A program made the translations under genes and the position numbers. Below, one piece after another: positions 1-10,048 of a stretch of DNA of 64,000 nucleotides. Each line of letters begins with the position of its first letter. Position 1 is the first letter of the stretch. The stretch is from Streptomyces sp. SID3343 (GTDB taxonomy: Bacteria > Actinomycetota > Actinomycetes > Streptomycetales > Streptomycetaceae): NCBI RefSeq assembly GCF_009865215.1, contig NZ_WWJX01000336.1:1-64000 (forward strand), in the 5' to 3' direction. Below the pieces are notes generated by a model. It was given only the letters and a program-made list of their open reading frames with translations, was not told where the DNA came from and did not search any database.

Positions 1-37
1 GCACCGACGGCACCGACGACGCCTCCCCGGTGCTCAC
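1..37 (-). CDS. Start of a gene downstream of ssd (CpaF/TadA-like ATPase expected), cut by window edge
   Basis: Only the first 12 codons are in the window (GTG start at 37, reading VSTGEASSVPSV). The GTG overlaps the TGA stop of ssd by four bases, the usual sign of translational coupling. In streptomycetes the gene after ssd is normally the TadA/CpaF secretion ATPase of the Tad/Flp pilus cluster, so that is the expected identity. The visible residues alone cannot prove it. Confidence 0.4.
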   Translation of the reverse strand, partial: MSTGEASSVPSV

Positions 38-1152
38 GCCGCCTCCTTTCGGCGCATCCCGGCCGGGTTGCCCGCGAGGTACTCGCGGCAGAAACGAGCC
101 AGCGGACCGCGCGTGCGCTGCCCCGGCGGATCGCCCCGCTCGCCGGCCGCCGCGAGTCCCGCCTCGGGCCGCAACTCCCCCGCCAGCGGCAGCCCCAGGC
201 CCCGCGCGACGGCCTCGGAGCCCAGCCCCGAGGGACTCGGCTGCCGCACCACCACCCGCACGTCCCGAAGCAACGGCCGGATCCGCTCCACGGCCTGAGT
301 GGCGGCCGCGAGCGCCCGCACTTCCGCCGGCACCACGAGCAGCCCCGTGTCGCATTGGCGCAGCGCCTCCTCGCCGACCGGATCGGTGTGTCGAGGCACG
401 TCCAGGACGGCCAGGCCGTGTCGTCGGCGCACCGCCCGCACCACCGAGCGCATCGTCTCCGGAGGGATCCGGGCCGGTGGTTCGCGATCCCACGACAGCA
501 CGGTCAGCCCGTGCAGGTGCGGCAGCGCGTCGGACAGCGCACCACCGTCGATCCGGCCGCGCGCCCCGGCCAGGTCGGCCCAGCGCAGCCCGCGCTCGTC
601 CTCGCCGCCGAGCAACACATCCAAGCCCCCGCCGAGCGGGTCGACGTCCACGAGCGCGGTGGCGAACCCTTTGCGCACGGCGGTCATCGCGAGCGCACAC
701 GCCAACGTGCTCGCACCGCTTCCGCCGCAGCCCCCGACCACCGCGATCGTGTGTGCGTCGGGCCCGGTGCCCTCGGCCACGTCGCCGAGCCGGTCCACGA
801 TCCAGTCCTGGGCGTCGGGCAGGAAGACCACGTGATCGGCGCCCGCCTCCACCGCCCGCCGCCACACGTCGCCGTCGTCCAGGTCGTCGCCCACCAGGAC
901 CACATCGGGCCGGCGCGGTATCGCGCACCGAGCCAGTCCCGCGGTCACGTCGTCGCCGACGATCACCAGGGCCGCCTTCGACCACGCGGCCCGCGACGCG
1001 CCCGCGTCGGGCTGTACCTCCGGTTCGATCCCGGCCACCGCGCACAGCCGCAGAAGTTCGTCGAGCAGGACGGGATCGCCGGTCACCAACAGCGGGCGAC
1101 CCGGTCGTGGCGACGGTGGTGAGGACGGCGAGGGTGGCGAGAGCGCCGGCAC
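34..1152 (-). CDS. ssd: Septum-site-determining protein Ssd (CpaE/MinD-like)
   Basis: A 372-residue protein with a short proline/serine-rich leader, then RPLLVTGDP opening a receiver-like domain, then a MinD/CpaE-type ATPase domain. The P-loop reads VVGGCGGSGAST, a deviant Walker A without the usual lysine, as in actinobacterial Ssd proteins. The family links septum placement with Tad pilus assembly and acts at the inner membrane. The reading frame is open to 1524, but GTG at 1152 is chosen because a GGAGG lies just upstream and the proline-rich leader then directly precedes the conserved domain. The neighbours fit: a coupled downstream gene, and a 6C RNA and HAD phosphatase upstream, the same order as around Rv3660c in Mycobacterium tuberculosis. 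Confidence 0.85.
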   Translation of the reverse strand: MPALSPPSPSSPPSPRPGRPLLVTGDPVLLDELLRLCAVAGIEPEVQPDAGASRAAWSKAALVIVGDDVTAGLARCAIPRRPDVVLVGDDLDDGDVWRRAVEAGADHVVFLPDAQDWIVDRLGDVAEGTGPDAHTIAVVGGCGGSGASTLACALAMTAVRKGFATALVDVDPLGGGLDVLLGGEDERGLRWADLAGARGRIDGGALSDALPHLHGLTVLSWDREPPARIPPETMRSVVRAVRRRHGLAVLDVPRHTDPVGEEALRQCDTGLLVVPAEVRALAAATQAVERIRPLLRDVRVVVRQPSPSGLGSEAVARGLGLPLAGELRPEAGLAAAGERGDPPGQRTRGPLARFCREYLAGNPAGMRRKEAA

Positions 1153-1744
1153 GGAACCTCCAGGGGTCGGGGAGGTCGGTCGACGCCGGTCCTCCGAAAA
1201 CTGACCCCACCGTCGCGGTCGTCGCGGACTCGGCCGAGCGGGTGGTTCATGCCTGTGGACAAGGTGGTGGTTGTGGATGGGGGATTCACTCGTGCGAGGG
1301 ACGACAGGAAGGTTTGTGTCCGATTCGCCGGCATGATTCGACCGATTCACGCCTGCGTACGCGGTGTTTTGAAAGTGGGTACCCATACCCGGCCGGCGAT
1401 CCCGACCCCGGATCACCGCATGTACGCGCGTAGTTCCCGTCCCGAGCCCGCGCGATCCGAAGAGTTGCCGCGTCTTCTTCACGACCTCCGCGCGCGAAAA
1501 GTGGAAAAAGCGATACCGCGACATTCTTGGATTGCCCGTTCAGGCCGGGCGCGCGGCTTTCGGATTCCATCGCACGAGGGGCGAGAGAACGACACGGCAG
1601 TTGCCGGAACGGCCTCACCGGAGTCGAAGCCCGGCGTGAAAACATGGCCATGAAGGTCGAAATCAGGCCGCTCCCGGAGAACATCACGGGAAACGATCGC
1701 CGCGGCGGTTAGCCGGACAAAGACCGACGCGCGCCCGCACATGG
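1153..1744. other. Non-coding stretch between ssd and the 6C RNA
   Basis: No protein gene is supported here. A 22-codon frame starts at ATG 1647 (MAMKVEIRPLPENIT...) and ends before the hairpins, but it has no clear ribosome binding site. The ssd promoter should lie in the part nearest 1153. A GGGTACCC palindrome sits near 1377. Confidence 0.5.
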
Positions 1745-1838
1745 GTACAAAAAAAGCCCCGGGACAAGCGACGACCCCCGCCGGGGGGGAGAGCGGGGGT
1801 CGTCTCCGCGGCCGACTCGGGGGGGGAGGAGTCGGACC
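1745..1838 (-). ncRNA. 6C small RNA (B11/scr3559-like)
   Basis: Read on the minus strand there are two hairpins whose loops carry long C runs. The first pairs 1829-1835 with 1812-1818 (7 bp) and its loop holds eight consecutive C. The second pairs 1793-1804 with 1770-1781 (12 bp) and its loop holds seven consecutive C. A run of seven T (1755 to 1749) follows as a terminator tail. Paired hairpins with at least six C in each loop define the 6C RNA motif of actinobacteria. The site, between ssd and a HAD phosphatase gene on the ssd strand, is also that of M. tuberculosis B11 and S. coelicolor scr3559. The exact ends are estimated. Confidence 0.82.
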
Positions 1839-1951
1839 GGGTTAGCACGGTCGCGAACGATCCGTGACTTCCAGGATGTACCCGAGAGGGTTCTCTAGCA
1901 AACCCACGGCGTGGGGTTTACGCCGAATGGCTGCCCTTATCCTCGTGAACT

Positions 1952-2758
1952 GTGGAAACCCAGGCGCCGAAGCGGACCGCAGCCTTCTTCGACCTCGACA
2001 AGACCATCATCGCCAGGTCCAGTGCGCTGGCGTTCAGCAGATCCTTCTACCACGGCGGACTCATCAATCGCCGCTCCGTGCTCAAGAGCGCCTACGCACA
2101 GTTCGTGTTCCTCGTCGGCGGGGCGGACCACGATCAGATGGAGCGTATGCGCGAATACCTCTCGGCACTGTGCCGAGGCTGGGACGTGCAACAGGTGCGC
2201 GAGATCGTCGCGGAAACCCTGCACGACATGATCGACCCGATCATCTACGACGAGGCCGCGTCGCTGATCGAGGAACACCACGCGGCCGGCCGCGACGTCG
2301 TGATCGTCAGCTCGTCGGGCGCGGAGGTGGTCGAACCGATCGGCGACATGCTCGGCGCGGACAAGGTGGTCGCGACCCGCATGGTGGTCGAGGACGGTCG
2401 CTACTCCGGCGACATCGACTTCTACGCGTACGGGCCCAACAAGGCCGCGGCGGTCAAGGAGTTGGCCCGTACCGAGGGCTACGACCTGACCGCGTGCTAC
2501 GCGTACAGCGACTCGATCACCGACTTGCCGATGCTCCTGGAGGTCGGCCATCCCTACGCGGTCAACCCCGATCGCGGGTTGCGCCGCGAGGCCACCGGTC
2601 GGGGCTGGCCCGTCCTCGTGTTCAGCCGCCCGGTCGCCTTGCGACAGCGGGTGCCGTCGCTGTCGGTGCCCTCGCGCCCGGTCCTCGCGGCGACCGCGAT
2701 CGGCGCGGGGGTCACCGCTGCCGGCTTCGTCTGGTACCTCGCCAGGAAGCACCGCTGA
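1952..2758 (+). CDS. HAD-IB family hydrolase with C-terminal membrane anchor
   Basis: A 268-residue SerB/CicA-type phosphatase. Motif I is FFDLDKTII (nucleophile and acid aspartates), the second motif region has VIVSSSG, a conserved lysine lies in NKAAAVKEL, and motif IV is YSDSITDLPML. The last 25 residues form a hydrophobic segment followed by RKHR, so the enzyme is probably held at the membrane with its catalytic part in the cytoplasm. The substrate is not evident; homologues are annotated as phosphoserine-phosphatase-like. The start is GTG 1952, with no strong ribosome binding site. An imperfect inverted repeat (AAACCCAC at 1900, GTGGGGTTT at 1911) precedes it and may be regulatory. Confidence 0.85.
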   Translation: METQAPKRTAAFFDLDKTIIARSSALAFSRSFYHGGLINRRSVLKSAYAQFVFLVGGADHDQMERMREYLSALCRGWDVQQVREIVAETLHDMIDPIIYDEAASLIEEHHAAGRDVVIVSSSGAEVVEPIGDMLGADKVVATRMVVEDGRYSGDIDFYAYGPNKAAAVKELARTEGYDLTACYAYSDSITDLPMLLEVGHPYAVNPDRGLRREATGRGWPVLVFSRPVALRQRVPSLSVPSRPVLAATAIGAGVTAAGFVWYLARKHR

Positions 2759-3091
2759 CGTGCGACGGGGCGCGCGCCGGGGTCGTCCGTACGACGAGCC
2801 ACGCCGGCCGTCGGCCGCAAAAGCCGACATAGGCGAAAAGTAAAGATCTTGGGACAGGGGTTCCGCCGGCCGTGGCAAGCCACTAGAAAAGGGATCAACG
2901 GCCCGTACGGCCCTCGCTTCGGCGGACGGCCCATCGGGACCGAGCACGACCGCCGGGAACCCACGTGCGACCGACCCTCGTAGGGGTCGAACGCGTCGGA
3001 GCACCGGGGATGTTCGTCCCCCCGTGGACGCGCATGCTCGGGCCGACCGTCATATCGGTGCACGCCTTGGTACCCCGATGGGAGTGACAAA
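2759..3091. other. Intergenic region between convergent genes
   Basis: No gene is supported between the HAD phosphatase and the terminator at 3092. The reading frames here are shadows without start signals or recognisable motifs. Confidence 0.5.
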
Positions 3092-3119
3092 ACGGCGGCG
3101 TCCCCACGGGCGCCGCCGT
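3092..3119 (-). terminator. Intrinsic terminator of the Fic-like gene
   Basis: Nine-base stem ACGGCGGCG / CGCCGCCGT with a 10-base loop. Read on the minus strand it is followed by TTTTG, so it fits termination of the minus-strand gene ending at 3185. It may also act for the convergent HAD gene. Confidence 0.7.
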
Positions 3120-3184
3120 CTCGTGTCCGAAGGTCCGAAAGGTTCGAGGGTCCACGGATTCACGAGCCCACACATGCGCGGATG

Positions 3185-3991
3185 TCAGATCCCGCGCATG
3201 ACCGCCTCGCAGACCGCGACGCTCTCGCGCGCGCCCAGCGTGGTCGCCTCCGAACAGTGCACGATCCACCGCGCGACCCCGTCGGCGGTACCGCTCGTGT
3301 ACGCGCGCAGCGCCTCGTCGTACGCCTCGCGCCCGAGTTCCAGGTGACCCACCTCGGGCACGGCCGCGCCCTTGGGGTCCAGGCCGCGGCCGATCAGGAC
3401 CATCCGCTGGGCGGCACGGGCGATCAACCCGTTGCCCCACCCGAACGGCCGGACGGCCAGGATCTCCGCGTGCGTCACCGCGGCCACCACGAGCGCGGGC
3501 GCGGTCGAGGGGGCGGTCAACAACCGGGCCAAGCCGTCGAGTCGGGCCGCGACCTCGTCGGCCGACGGAAGGTCCCCGGGCAACTCGCCGTCGCGACGCG
3601 GTCGGCCGAGCGCCTCGGCGGGCACCGAGTCGGCCGCGGCCACCACGTGCAGGCGGGCGAGCACCTGCAACGGGCTGTGCGCCCACGTACCCGTCAGCGG
3701 ACCGATCTCGGCGGACAGTCGCAACGCGCCCGCGACCACCGCGCCGCCGTCCTCGACCGAGGACGAGTAGTCGGTGCGCCTGCGGATCTCCTCCAACGAC
3801 CAGTCGGCGCCTTCGAGCGCCGCGCTCGCGCGGGCCCCACGCAGCGCGGACTCGGCACTGACGTCCTCGCTTCGCCGGCGCATCGTGCGGTGGCCGAGCA
3901 GCTTGTCGACGGCCTTGCGGGTGTCCTCGACGGACTCCCGCACACCGGGAAGAGCGGCCAGCACGGCAAGGGGATCGGTAGCGGTACTCAC
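3185..3991 (-). CDS. Fic-fold protein with degenerate active-site motif (often annotated oxidoreductase)
   Basis: A 268-residue protein, mostly helical. Near residues 185-205 it reads AVRPFGWGNGLIARAAQRM. This aligns with the Fic motif HPFx(D/E)GNGRxxR, but the catalytic His is Arg, the metal-binding acidic residue is Trp, and the Arg after GNG is Leu. AMP transfer by the standard mechanism is therefore unlikely. Streptomyces homologues at this place in the chromosome are commonly labelled oxidoreductase without evident support. Start GTG 3991 gives VSTATDPL and removes an unlikely extension that would overlap the divergent ATPase gene. The divergent partner starts at 4151, so the two share a 159-bp promoter region. 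Confidence 0.7.
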   Translation of the reverse strand: MSTATDPLAVLAALPGVRESVEDTRKAVDKLLGHRTMRRRSEDVSAESALRGARASAALEGADWSLEEIRRRTDYSSSVEDGGAVVAGALRLSAEIGPLTGTWAHSPLQVLARLHVVAAADSVPAEALGRPRRDGELPGDLPSADEVAARLDGLARLLTAPSTAPALVVAAVTHAEILAVRPFGWGNGLIARAAQRMVLIGRGLDPKGAAVPEVGHLELGREAYDEALRAYTSGTADGVARWIVHCSEATTLGARESVAVCEAVMRGI

Positions 3992-4112
3992 CCGGCCGAC
4001 CCTACGCCGACCCCGATCCGGGCACCGCCCCGACCTTGTCGCAGCCCACCGAAGCGCGTGCGTGATTACTGTGCGACTTGACGCGCGCACGGTGAGCGAC
4101 GGATGATCGTAT

Positions 4113-4127
4113 CGAAAACGATTGTCA
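4113..4127. promoter_or_regulatory. Zur/Fur-like operator candidate
   Basis: CGAAAACGATTGTCA is a 7-1-7 imperfect palindrome close to actinobacterial Zur boxes of the type TGAAAANGATTTTCA. It lies in a locally AT-rich patch 24 bases before GTG 4151, where a repressor could block transcription of the CooC-like ATPase gene. The assignment rests on motif resemblance alone. Confidence 0.4.
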
Positions 4128-4150
4128 AACCCGTCAAGAGGGGACCGCCC

Positions 4151-5131
4151 GTGAAGATCGCCTTCGTCGGCAAGGGAGGCAGCGGCAAGACCACCCTGTC
4201 CTCGCTGTTCATCCGCCACCTCGCGACCACCGGCCGCCCCGTGGTCGCGGTGGACGCCGACATCAACCAGCACCTCGGCGCGGCCCTGGGCCTGGACGAG
4301 GACCGGGCCGCCGCACTACCGGCCATGGGCGGGCAACTCCCGGCGATCAAGGACTGGTTGCGCGGCGACAACCCCCGCATCGGGTCCGCCGCCGAGATGG
4401 TCAAGACCACGCCGCCCGGGCGCGGTTCGCGCCTGGTCCGACTCGGCGACGACAACCCGATCCACACGGCGTGCGCCCGCGAGGTCCCGGGCCTGCCCGG
4501 CCTGCGCCTGATGGCGACCGGGCCGTTCGAGGAGTCCGACCTGGGCGTGGCGTGCTACCACTCCAAGGTCGGCGCCGTGGAGATGTACCTGAACCACCTC
4601 GTCGACGGCGCCGGCGAATACCTCGTGGTCGACATGACCGCCGGTTCCGACTCGTTCGCGTCCGGCCTGTTCACCCGTTTCGACATGACGTTCCTGGTCG
4701 CCGAGCCCACTCGTCGTGGCGTCGGCGTCTACCGGCAGTACCGCGACTACGCGCGCGACTGGGGCGTCTCGCTCGCCGTCGTGGGCAACAAGGTCCAGGG
4801 TCCCGACGACGTCGAGTTCCTGCGCGAGCACGTCGGCGACGACCTGCTGACGTGGACCGGGCAGTCCGAGTTCGTGCGGGCCCTGGAGAAGGGCCGCTCC
4901 CCCGCCTTCGAGTCGCTGGAGCCGACCAACCGGGCCGCGCTCGACGAACTCGTGCGGGCCGCCGACGCGACCTACGAGCGCCGCGACTGGGAGCGATACA
5001 CCGCGCAGATGGTCGAGTTCCACATCAAGAACGCGCACAGCTGGGCCAACGCCAAGGCCGGCCGCGATCTCACCGAGCAGGTCGACTCCGCCTTCGTCCT
5101 GGGCCCGCACGCGATCTCCGCGTCGGTCTGA
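4151..5131 (+). CDS. ParA/MinD-superfamily ATPase (CooC-like)
   Basis: A 326-residue P-loop protein opening VKIAFVGKGGSGKTTL with a complete Walker A (GKGGSGKTT), a MinD-type VDADINQHLG segment and VVDMTAGSDS as Walker B. CooC-type ATPases take part in metal insertion or maturation of enzymes; no partner enzyme for that role is visible nearby. Start GTG 4151 follows AGAGGGGA and matches the family N-terminus; an earlier in-frame ATG at 4103 lies within the operator-like patch. The next gene downstream is acsA on the opposite strand. The Zur-like box just upstream hints at zinc-dependent control. Confidence 0.75.
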   Translation: MKIAFVGKGGSGKTTLSSLFIRHLATTGRPVVAVDADINQHLGAALGLDEDRAAALPAMGGQLPAIKDWLRGDNPRIGSAAEMVKTTPPGRGSRLVRLGDDNPIHTACAREVPGLPGLRLMATGPFEESDLGVACYHSKVGAVEMYLNHLVDGAGEYLVVDMTAGSDSFASGLFTRFDMTFLVAEPTRRGVGVYRQYRDYARDWGVSLAVVGNKVQGPDDVEFLREHVGDDLLTWTGQSEFVRALEKGRSPAFESLEPTNRAALDELVRAADATYERRDWERYTAQMVEFHIKNAHSWANAKAGRDLTEQVDSAFVLGPHAISASV

Positions 5132-5250
5132 GCCCCGCCCCGAACACCCGACCGAGCCGCCTGACCCTGAGCCCGGGCCCGGCGCCCGACCCCAAGGCCC
5201 GGCCGCGGCGCCCGACCAAGCGCCCGACCGACCTCGACCCCGAGCACGCC

Positions 5251-5287
5251 GAAGGGCGGCCCGCCCACCCGGGACGGACCGCCCTTC
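5251..5287. terminator. Bidirectional terminator between ATPase gene and acsA
   Basis: Nine-base stem GAAGGGCGG / CCGCCCTTC with a 19-base GC-rich loop between two convergent genes. No T tract follows, which is common in high-GC actinomycetes. The sequence before it carries several copies of GCGCCCGACC. Confidence 0.6.
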
Positions 5288-5305
5288 ACCCACGCCCGGC
5301 GCGGC

Positions 5306-7294
<1,989 letters not shown>

Positions 7295-7443
7295 GCGTTC
7301 TCCTCCGTGCTGCCGCTGCGGTGTTGTCTTCCGCCGTAGCTCATCAGGGACCGGACCGAGCCGGCAAGAGGAGGACGGGGAATGGTTTAGACCACTTGTG
7401 CGAATCGAGCACATCATGGCCGACCGCGCGATCGTATGGGGAC

Positions 7444-9786
7444 CTACCCCGCGTTGAGGGCCGGAAAAGTGTGATCTTCGGCGCCCGGCGCGGGAGCCCC
7501 CGATTCGGCCCGTTCGGCGTCCACCGGTCCGAAGTCGCCGCGCACCGCGTCGTACAGGTACATCCGAGCGGACGCGAGATCGAAGTACAGCCCGAACAAC
7601 CGCAGCCGCCCCGCGGCGACCGCGTGCGCGACCACCGCGTGGTCGAGCAGGTTGTCGAGTTGCTGGACCACGTTGGTCAGGCACAGTTGCTCGGCGGATG
7701 AGACCTGATGACCCGTCAGCGTCGGGACGGGACCGGTCGTGAAGCGCGCGAGCGACGCGTCGCCGTGGCGCAACCAGCGATCGAGGTGTGGCGTGCCGCC
7801 GTGGACAGCGGCGCCGTCGGCCCGGGCCGCCTTGTCGAGCAGTGCGCTCATCGCGCCGCAGCCCGAGTGCCCGCACACCGTGATGCCGCGCACACCGAGG
7901 ACGGATACCGCGTACTCGATCCCGGCGCCCACCGACGCGTCGTCGGTGATCGAGTCGGCGGGTCGGGCCCCGCCGCGCGGTACGAGGTTGCCGACGTTGC
8001 GGACGGTGAACAGGTCGCCGGGGCCGCTCGCGGTGATCAGGTTGGGCACCACCCGCGAGTCGGCGCACGTGATGAACAACTGCGCGGGCCTTTGCCCTTC
8101 GAGCGCGAGCCGTGCCAGGAACGGTTGGACCAGTGGCGCGGTGCGCCTGCGGAACTCGCGGTCGCCGGCGACCATGGCCTGCGACGCGGTGTCGTCCTCG
8201 CGCGGACACTCGCGCTGCCAGTGCCACCACGGCGCGAACCAGCGCGGCGACGGCGTGAGCCGGGACCGCCGCGGTCCCGGCATGCCACCGGCGGCCCGCT
8301 CGTAGCACCCGTCGTGGATCTCCTCGATGTCCACCCGCCCACCGCGCGCGACGTAGCCGGCGCGCCACGAGTGCACGGCCTCGAACGCGGCCTGGTCGAG
8401 ATAGTCCACGGTCATGTCGACCACGATGTGCTCACCGGGCGGCAGTTTGCCGAGCACACGCGAGAGCCGCGGCACCGACAAGAACGTGAGCGACCCGTGC
8501 ACCTCCACGTGCAGCACGCCGGCACCCGGGTACACCCGCACCGTGCTGCGGCTGAGCCGATACAGGGCGGTGCCGAGGGCGACCACGACGCCGACCAGCA
8601 CGCCCTCCAGCACACCCGCCAGGATCACGCCCGCGATCGTCGCGGCGTAGGCGGCGAACTCGCGGTGGCGGTGTACGTGTCGGATGTGCGCGAGGCTGAC
8701 CATCTGCAACCCCACGACCATCACGAGCGCGGCGAGCACCGCGAGCGGGATGCGCTCGACGAAGGAGGCGAGCAGGCCCACGAACAACATCACCCACACA
8801 CCGTGCAGGATCGTCGAGGCCCGAGTGGCCGCACCCGCGCGGACGTTGGTGAGCGAGCGGATCGCGACACCGGTGACGGGATAGCCGCCGATCGCCCCGG
8901 AGACCACGTTGCCCACACCCTGCCCGATCAGTTCGCGGTCGAGCCTGGCAGGGGGCCCGTGGTGCAGCCGATCCGCCGCGGTGGCCGAGAGCAGCGACTC
9001 CATGCCCGAGACCAGAGCCACGCTGACGACGCCGACGAGCATCGCGAGCCACGCGCCGCCGGATGGCAGCACAGGAGTCACGAACGTCACCGAGGACAGG
9101 TCGACGCGGGGCGCGTCCAGTTGCAGCACGCTCGCCGTCACGGTGGCCGACGTCACCGCGACCAACGCCGCGGGCACCTTGCGCAGCGCCGCGAACCGGC
9201 CGGGCAGCCGACCGACCACGGGCCACACCAGCACGAGTACGACGGTGATCACACCCACCGCGACCGCCGGGGCCCGCAGATCGCCGACCTGACTGGGCAG
9301 TTCGCGCGCGTTCTCCCAGGCCGACCGCTGTGGCGCGCCGCCGAGCACCACGTGCAGTTGGGCGAACGCGATCACCACGCCGATGCCGGCGACCACGCCG
9401 TGCACGATGGCCGGCGACAGCGCGAGCGTGGCGCGCGCGACCTTGGCCACACCGAGCAGGATCTGAAGCAGGCCGGAGCAGACCGTGACGAAGCACGTGA
9501 CCCGCCAGCCGTAGGTCTGCACGAGCCCGGCGACGATCACCGTGAGGCCGGCGGTGGGGCCGCTGACCTGGAGCGGGGCGCCGCCGAGCAGGCCGACCAC
9601 GATGCCGCCGACGACGGCGGAGATGATGCCCGCGCTCAGCGGCGCGCCGGCCGCGAGCGCGATGCCGAGCGACAACGGCACGGCGACCAGGAAAACCACG
9701 AACGAGGAGCCGAGGTCCGCGCGCAGCGAAGCCGTTCGAGACGGCGCCGCGGGCGGGGCAGGCGTGATGACAGGGGCAACGGGCAT
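7444..9786 (-). CDS. SulP-family anion transporter fused to beta-carbonic anhydrase
   Basis: A 780-residue two-part protein. The first 400 or so residues are a multi-pass SulP permease (GSSFVVFLVAVPLSLGIALA, VSGPTAGLTVIVAGL), followed by a STAS-like segment (HIVVDMTVDYLDQAAFEAV). The C-terminal third is a beta-carbonic anhydrase with the zinc-site motifs TCADSRVVPN and CGHSGCGAMSAL. The fusion is expected to import bicarbonate or a related anion and interconvert it with carbon dioxide on the inner face of the membrane. Start ATG 9786 follows GGAGGACACGGAC. The upstream region is shared with the divergent membrane/cupredoxin gene and contains a short direct repeat, GTCAGTCAT twice. Confidence 0.9.
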   Translation of the reverse strand: MPVAPVITPAPPAAPSRTASLRADLGSSFVVFLVAVPLSLGIALAAGAPLSAGIISAVVGGIVVGLLGGAPLQVSGPTAGLTVIVAGLVQTYGWRVTCFVTVCSGLLQILLGVAKVARATLALSPAIVHGVVAGIGVVIAFAQLHVVLGGAPQRSAWENARELPSQVGDLRAPAVAVGVITVVLVLVWPVVGRLPGRFAALRKVPAALVAVTSATVTASVLQLDAPRVDLSSVTFVTPVLPSGGAWLAMLVGVVSVALVSGMESLLSATAADRLHHGPPARLDRELIGQGVGNVVSGAIGGYPVTGVAIRSLTNVRAGAATRASTILHGVWVMLFVGLLASFVERIPLAVLAALVMVVGLQMVSLAHIRHVHRHREFAAYAATIAGVILAGVLEGVLVGVVVALGTALYRLSRSTVRVYPGAGVLHVEVHGSLTFLSVPRLSRVLGKLPPGEHIVVDMTVDYLDQAAFEAVHSWRAGYVARGGRVDIEEIHDGCYERAAGGMPGPRRSRLTPSPRWFAPWWHWQRECPREDDTASQAMVAGDREFRRRTAPLVQPFLARLALEGQRPAQLFITCADSRVVPNLITASGPGDLFTVRNVGNLVPRGGARPADSITDDASVGAGIEYAVSVLGVRGITVCGHSGCGAMSALLDKAARADGAAVHGGTPHLDRWLRHGDASLARFTTGPVPTLTGHQVSSAEQLCLTNVVQQLDNLLDHAVVAHAVAAGRLRLFGLYFDLASARMYLYDAVRGDFGPVDAERAESGAPAPGAEDHTFPALNAG

Positions 9787-9923
9787 GTCCGTGTCCTCCG
9801 GGGTCAGTCATGTCAGTCATGTCATGGCGGGCATGGCTGCCGCGAGGGTGGCGGCACGCGCTGGGGTCGGACCTGGAGTAATCGGCCGGATAGGCCAAGT
9901 TCACTCTAAGTGTTTGTCTTGTT

Positions 9924-9942
9924 ACGGTAAGGCTATCCTCTT
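9924..9942. promoter_or_regulatory. DtxR/IdeR-like iron-box candidate
   Basis: TACGGTAAGGCTATCCTCT matches about 12 of 19 positions of the actinobacterial iron-box consensus (TTAGGTTAGGCTCACCTAA), including the central GG-CT and CC. It lies in the AT-richer divergent promoter region between the SulP fusion and the membrane/cupredoxin gene. The match is moderate only. Confidence 0.3.
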
Positions 9943-10048
9943 CGGAATGTAAAAAATGCACCCACATGGGTGATACGGCATATTCACATCCAACATCTTC
10001 CGCACTGTGTGTGATGACCCGTAACCTCCCCGGAGTGGGGGTGGTGCC

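Noticed and set aside
30-1433. 467-codon plus-strand frame over ssd
   Set aside because: Arg/Pro/Ala-rich antisense shadow caused by high GC; ssd on the other strand has clear domains.
7295-8368. N-terminal extension of acetyl-CoA synthetase
   Set aside because: Antisense-like Arg/Ala-rich text over the carbonic anhydrase end; a strong binding site and the known N-terminus point to GTG 7294.
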